Shown here: piece after piece, positions 61,827 through 64,000 of the stretch | Layout: the number at the start of each line of letters is the position of its first letter | Position numbering within the stretch: position 1 is the stretch's first letter | DNA from: Chryseobacterium sp. 6424 | Lineage (GTDB): Bacteria; Bacteroidota; Bacteroidia; Flavobacteriales; Weeksellaceae | Length of the DNA: 64,000 nucleotides | Direction: 5' to 3' | Assembly: GCF_003692615.1 (NCBI RefSeq) | Contig: NZ_CP023540.1 | Location: forward strand, 124,001-188,000 | Notes under the pieces: model-generated | Databases searched by the model: none | What the model saw: the letters and a program-made list of their open reading frames with translations, nothing else | Told to the model about the DNA's origin: nothing | Position numbers and translations under genes: made by a program

Positions 61827-62942
61827 ATGGAGCATATTAAAGATCTCATACCATTTACAAACGGGCAGTTTTACTTTAAACTGGCTTTTGGGATGGTATG
61901 CGCGTTTCTGCTGACTTTCTACACCATACCGGCCATCATAAAAATATCGCGGCGGAAGAATTTGATGGATGAGCCCGGCGTACGAAGCTCCCATTTACGT
62001 AAGATCCCTAATCTGGGCGGGATTGCCATCTTTTATTCTATTGGTGTATGTGCATCTATTTTTGCGTTCGAGCTTTTCGAGCTTTATAAATTTCTGTTTG
62101 CATCGCTTGTGATTCTGCTGTATATCGGCGTGATGGATGATATTGTAATCATGCGGGCTTATAAAAAACTTCTTGCGCAACTTATTGTAACCGCCTTGAT
62201 GGTAATTGGCTCCGATGTGCGGATCCGTAGTTTTTTCGGTCTTTTCGGGGTGTATGAACTTAATTATTTCCTTAGTTGTGGCATCAGTATCTTCACTTTT
62301 ATTGTGCTGATCAACGCTTTTAACTTAATTGATGGTATTGATGGGCTTGCGGGTGGATATTCCATTCTCTGCAGCGCGATGTTTGGCATCAGTTATTTCC
62401 GGTTGGGCGAATATAACTACCCATTGGTAATTCTTTCCGGGGTCATCATCGCATCGGTGAGTGGTTTTTTGTATTACAATCTTTCTAATTACCGTAATCT
62501 GAAGATTTTCATGGGCGATACCGGCTCTATGATCTTGGGTTTTTTACTGGCTTTCACAGCCATTTGTTTTATTGATATTTTTATTGATAAAAATCTGCCC
62601 GATGTGCCGCGTTATCATTTGAAATCAGCGCCCGCAATTGCTATGGCGATCCTTATTTTACCGATCACAGATACTCTTAATGTCTTTTTGGTGCGTGTTT
62701 GCAGTGGTAAATCTCCTTTTCTGGCAGACCGCAACCATATTCACCATTCGCTGCTCGATCTGGGGCTTACCCATCGCCGCAGTACCGTTTATATTTTAGT
62801 GTATTACCTTTTTATCGTGTCAGTTGCCTATTTTTTAAGACATATTGACGTGAATTTATTGCTGTCCGTAATCATGCTGTTGGGGTTTGCCGGCGCCTAT
62901 CTACCCAAAGCCCTTTTGTTAATGAAAAACAGAACCATTTAA
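61827..62942 (+). CDS. WecA/MraY-family undecaprenyl-phosphate sugar-phosphate transferase
   Basis: A 371-aa membrane enzyme that starts the lipid-linked repeat unit by transferring HexNAc-1-P. The conserved motifs are NAFNLIDGIDGLAGGYS, KIFMGDTGSMILGFLLA and DRNHIHHSLLDLGLTHR. About 11 helices are seen. The sugar is probably GlcNAc, but this family also includes other HexNAc transferases. It begins four bases after the polymerase gene. Confidence 0.93.
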   Translation: MEHIKDLIPFTNGQFYFKLAFGMVCAFLLTFYTIPAIIKISRRKNLMDEPGVRSSHLRKIPNLGGIAIFYSIGVCASIFAFELFELYKFLFASLVILLYIGVMDDIVIMRAYKKLLAQLIVTALMVIGSDVRIRSFFGLFGVYELNYFLSCGISIFTFIVLINAFNLIDGIDGLAGGYSILCSAMFGISYFRLGEYNYPLVILSGVIIASVSGFLYYNLSNYRNLKIFMGDTGSMILGFLLAFTAICFIDIFIDKNLPDVPRYHLKSAPAIAMAILILPITDTLNVFLVRVCSGKSPFLADRNHIHHSLLDLGLTHRRSTVYILVYYLFIVSVAYFLRHIDVNLLLSVIMLLGFAGAYLPKALLLMKNRTI

Positions 62943-62946
62943 TTGT

Positions 62947-62954
62947 TATTTTTG
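62947..62954 (+). promoter_or_regulatory. -7 promoter box (TATTTTTG) before the Wza-like gene
   Basis: Exact TAnnTTTG match 19 bases before ATG 62974. It may add a second start for the export genes inside the operon. Confidence 0.45.
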
Positions 62955-62973
62955 CACAAATTACCTTATTGAG

Positions 62974-63819
62974 ATGATGAAAAACCCTGCCAAGCTGCTG
63001 TATATTATACTCCCATTCCTACTCACTTCCTGTATCTCTACCAAAGATGTGCGGTACATGCAGCCCAACGAAACGCTGGTGATTGATGAAGAAGGGTTGA
63101 TCCCCTATAACATCCCCGTGTACAGGGTAACCAAAAATGACATCCTTACCCTGAATATCGTAACAACGCCCAAAGGTGATGCCGCACAGTTTTATTCTTC
63201 ACTTAATGCGCCTGCGGCGGCGGCAGTAGGTACTGCCAGTGGTAACGTGCAGGGCGGAAACCAGGGTGGTAACGCAACTTTTTATTTTAACGGGCTGAAA
63301 GTGGACTCCAAAGGTGACATCAACATCATGGGAATTGGCTACGTAAAGGCTGAGGGAAGGACGCTGGAAGATATTACCCAGGAAATACAAGGCCGGGTAA
63401 ATGAGAATTTTCTGGAAGGAAAATCAGAAGTCCGCCTCAATACCGATGGCATTACGTATTATATTTTGGGAGATGTAGAGACCATTGAAAACAGTGGCGA
63501 GAAAAAAGCCCATAAAAATACACTCACACTCACCGAAGCATTGGCCTTGAATGGCGGTTTGAACAGGACTGTAGACCGTACCAACATCCGCATCCACCGC
63601 AAGCTGCCCGAAGGAATAAAAATCGCGAGGCTGGATCTTACCCGCGAAGACTCCATGAACTCTCCGTATTATTGGATACAGAACGGCGACGAAATCTTCC
63701 TGAGTACCCGCTCGAAAAACCTGAACGGCCTTGGTAAAGACCCTATACAAACGCTTACTACCGGCGTCTCTGTACTTACCACCGCACTTTCAATCTATTT
63801 AATCTTAACGCGACTTTAA
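62974..63819 (+). CDS. polysaccharide export lipoprotein (Wza-like)
   Basis: A 281-aa outer-membrane export protein. Lipoprotein signal LLYIILPFLLTSC, then the Poly_export domain (IPVYRVTKNDILTLNIV) and an SLBB-type domain (ITYYILGDVETIENSGEKKA). The C-terminus holds a hydrophobic segment (LTTGVSVLTTALSIYLIL). It forms the export channel together with Wzc. Its stop overlaps the next start by one base (TAATG). Confidence 0.92.
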   Translation: MMKNPAKLLYIILPFLLTSCISTKDVRYMQPNETLVIDEEGLIPYNIPVYRVTKNDILTLNIVTTPKGDAAQFYSSLNAPAAAAVGTASGNVQGGNQGGNATFYFNGLKVDSKGDINIMGIGYVKAEGRTLEDITQEIQGRVNENFLEGKSEVRLNTDGITYYILGDVETIENSGEKKAHKNTLTLTEALALNGGLNRTVDRTNIRIHRKLPEGIKIARLDLTREDSMNSPYYWIQNGDEIFLSTRSKNLNGLGKDPIQTLTTGVSVLTTALSIYLILTRL

Positions 63820-64000
63820 TGATTCCCGCTAAAGAAAATACAGGTAAACAGAATTCAGCTCAAGCGGAAAAGTTTGGTAGTTTTGCTTTTTTTGATGTAG
63901 AGAGTTTCCTGCGCCGCGTTTTACGTAACTGGTATTGGTTTGTGCTCATGGCCGCCTTGGGATATGCCATTTCATGGGTGTACAGCAAGTATTATGCACA
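63819..64000 (+). CDS. Wzc-like chain-length regulator/tyrosine autokinase, cut off by the window
   Basis: The first 60 codons of a gene starting MIPAKENTGKQNSAQAEKFG, with VESFLRRVLRNWYWFVLMA and a first membrane helix, the typical beginning of a Wzz/Wzc co-polymerase in Bacteroidetes. The ATG overlaps the stop of the Wza-like gene. The remainder, including any kinase domain, is outside the window. Confidence 0.85.
   Translation, partial: MIPAKENTGKQNSAQAEKFGSFAFFDVESFLRRVLRNWYWFVLMAALGYAISWVYSKYYA

Overview
The window reads as a chromosomal segment of a flavobacterium, most likely a Weeksellaceae member (Chryseobacterium/Kaistella-like). That placement is inferred from gene content only. 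The pointers are: type IX secretion (T9SS) C-terminal sorting domains, a fused ccoN-ccoO cbb3 oxidase gene, HU-CCDC81 and WG-repeat proteins, an ileS - DksA-like - lspA cluster, hardly any Shine-Dalgarno sequences, and many copies of the Bacteroidetes -7 promoter box TAnnTTTG. No rRNA, tRNA, insertion sequence, prophage or CRISPR array was seen. Most of the window is ordinary core genome with a few accessory genes.

Layout. 1-5.6 kb: end of an Fe-S (CCG-domain) protein, two small genes, a glycosyltransferase and flippase pair, a lipoprotein and serS. 5.7-15.4 kb (minus strand): a lipoprotein, then the complete cbb3 oxidase locus (ccoI, ccoS, ccoNO, ccoQ, ccoP, ccoG, ccoH, TauE/SafE-like). A Crp/Fnr-type regulator is divergent from it and is followed by panB. 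17.4-27.4 kb (mostly minus strand): heme-binding protein, Ig-like lipoprotein, serine hydrolase, 2-hydroxyacid dehydrogenase, thioesterase, HU-like membrane protein, a T9SS cargo protein, and a TonB-dependent receptor under a TPP riboswitch. 27.5-36.6 kb: aconitase, an outer-membrane barrel, a secreted C1q/TNF-like protein, rluA, nudix, xerD, dCMP deaminase and crotonase. 36.6-40.5 kb: a catalase-like gene lacking the catalytic His and Asn, divergent oxyR, and metK behind a probable SAM-II riboswitch. 41-50.6 kb: an ECF sigma factor with a 44-aa companion, a HAD phosphatase, trpS, lspA, a DksA-like gene, ileS and a LytS-type kinase. 50.7-57 kb: topA (frameshifted here) and a large T9SS adhesin-like protein. 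57-64 kb: a degenerate ureohydrolase-family gene and a surface polysaccharide operon (GT-C, GT2, EpsG/Wzy, WecA-like, Wza, start of Wzc).

How parts work together. The cco genes encode a high-affinity terminal oxidase plus its copper and heme assembly factors. The two riboswitches tie thiamine uptake and S-adenosylmethionine synthesis to their end products. OxyR beside the catalase-like gene suggests peroxide control. The polysaccharide genes at both ends form parts of a Wzx/Wzy-type export route.

Most worth checking: the catalase-like protein without its distal residues, the SAM-II-like element at metK, the topA frameshift, the unusual palindromes near 5.65 kb and 42.75 kb, the heptamer repeat inside ileS, and the degenerate arginase-fold protein.
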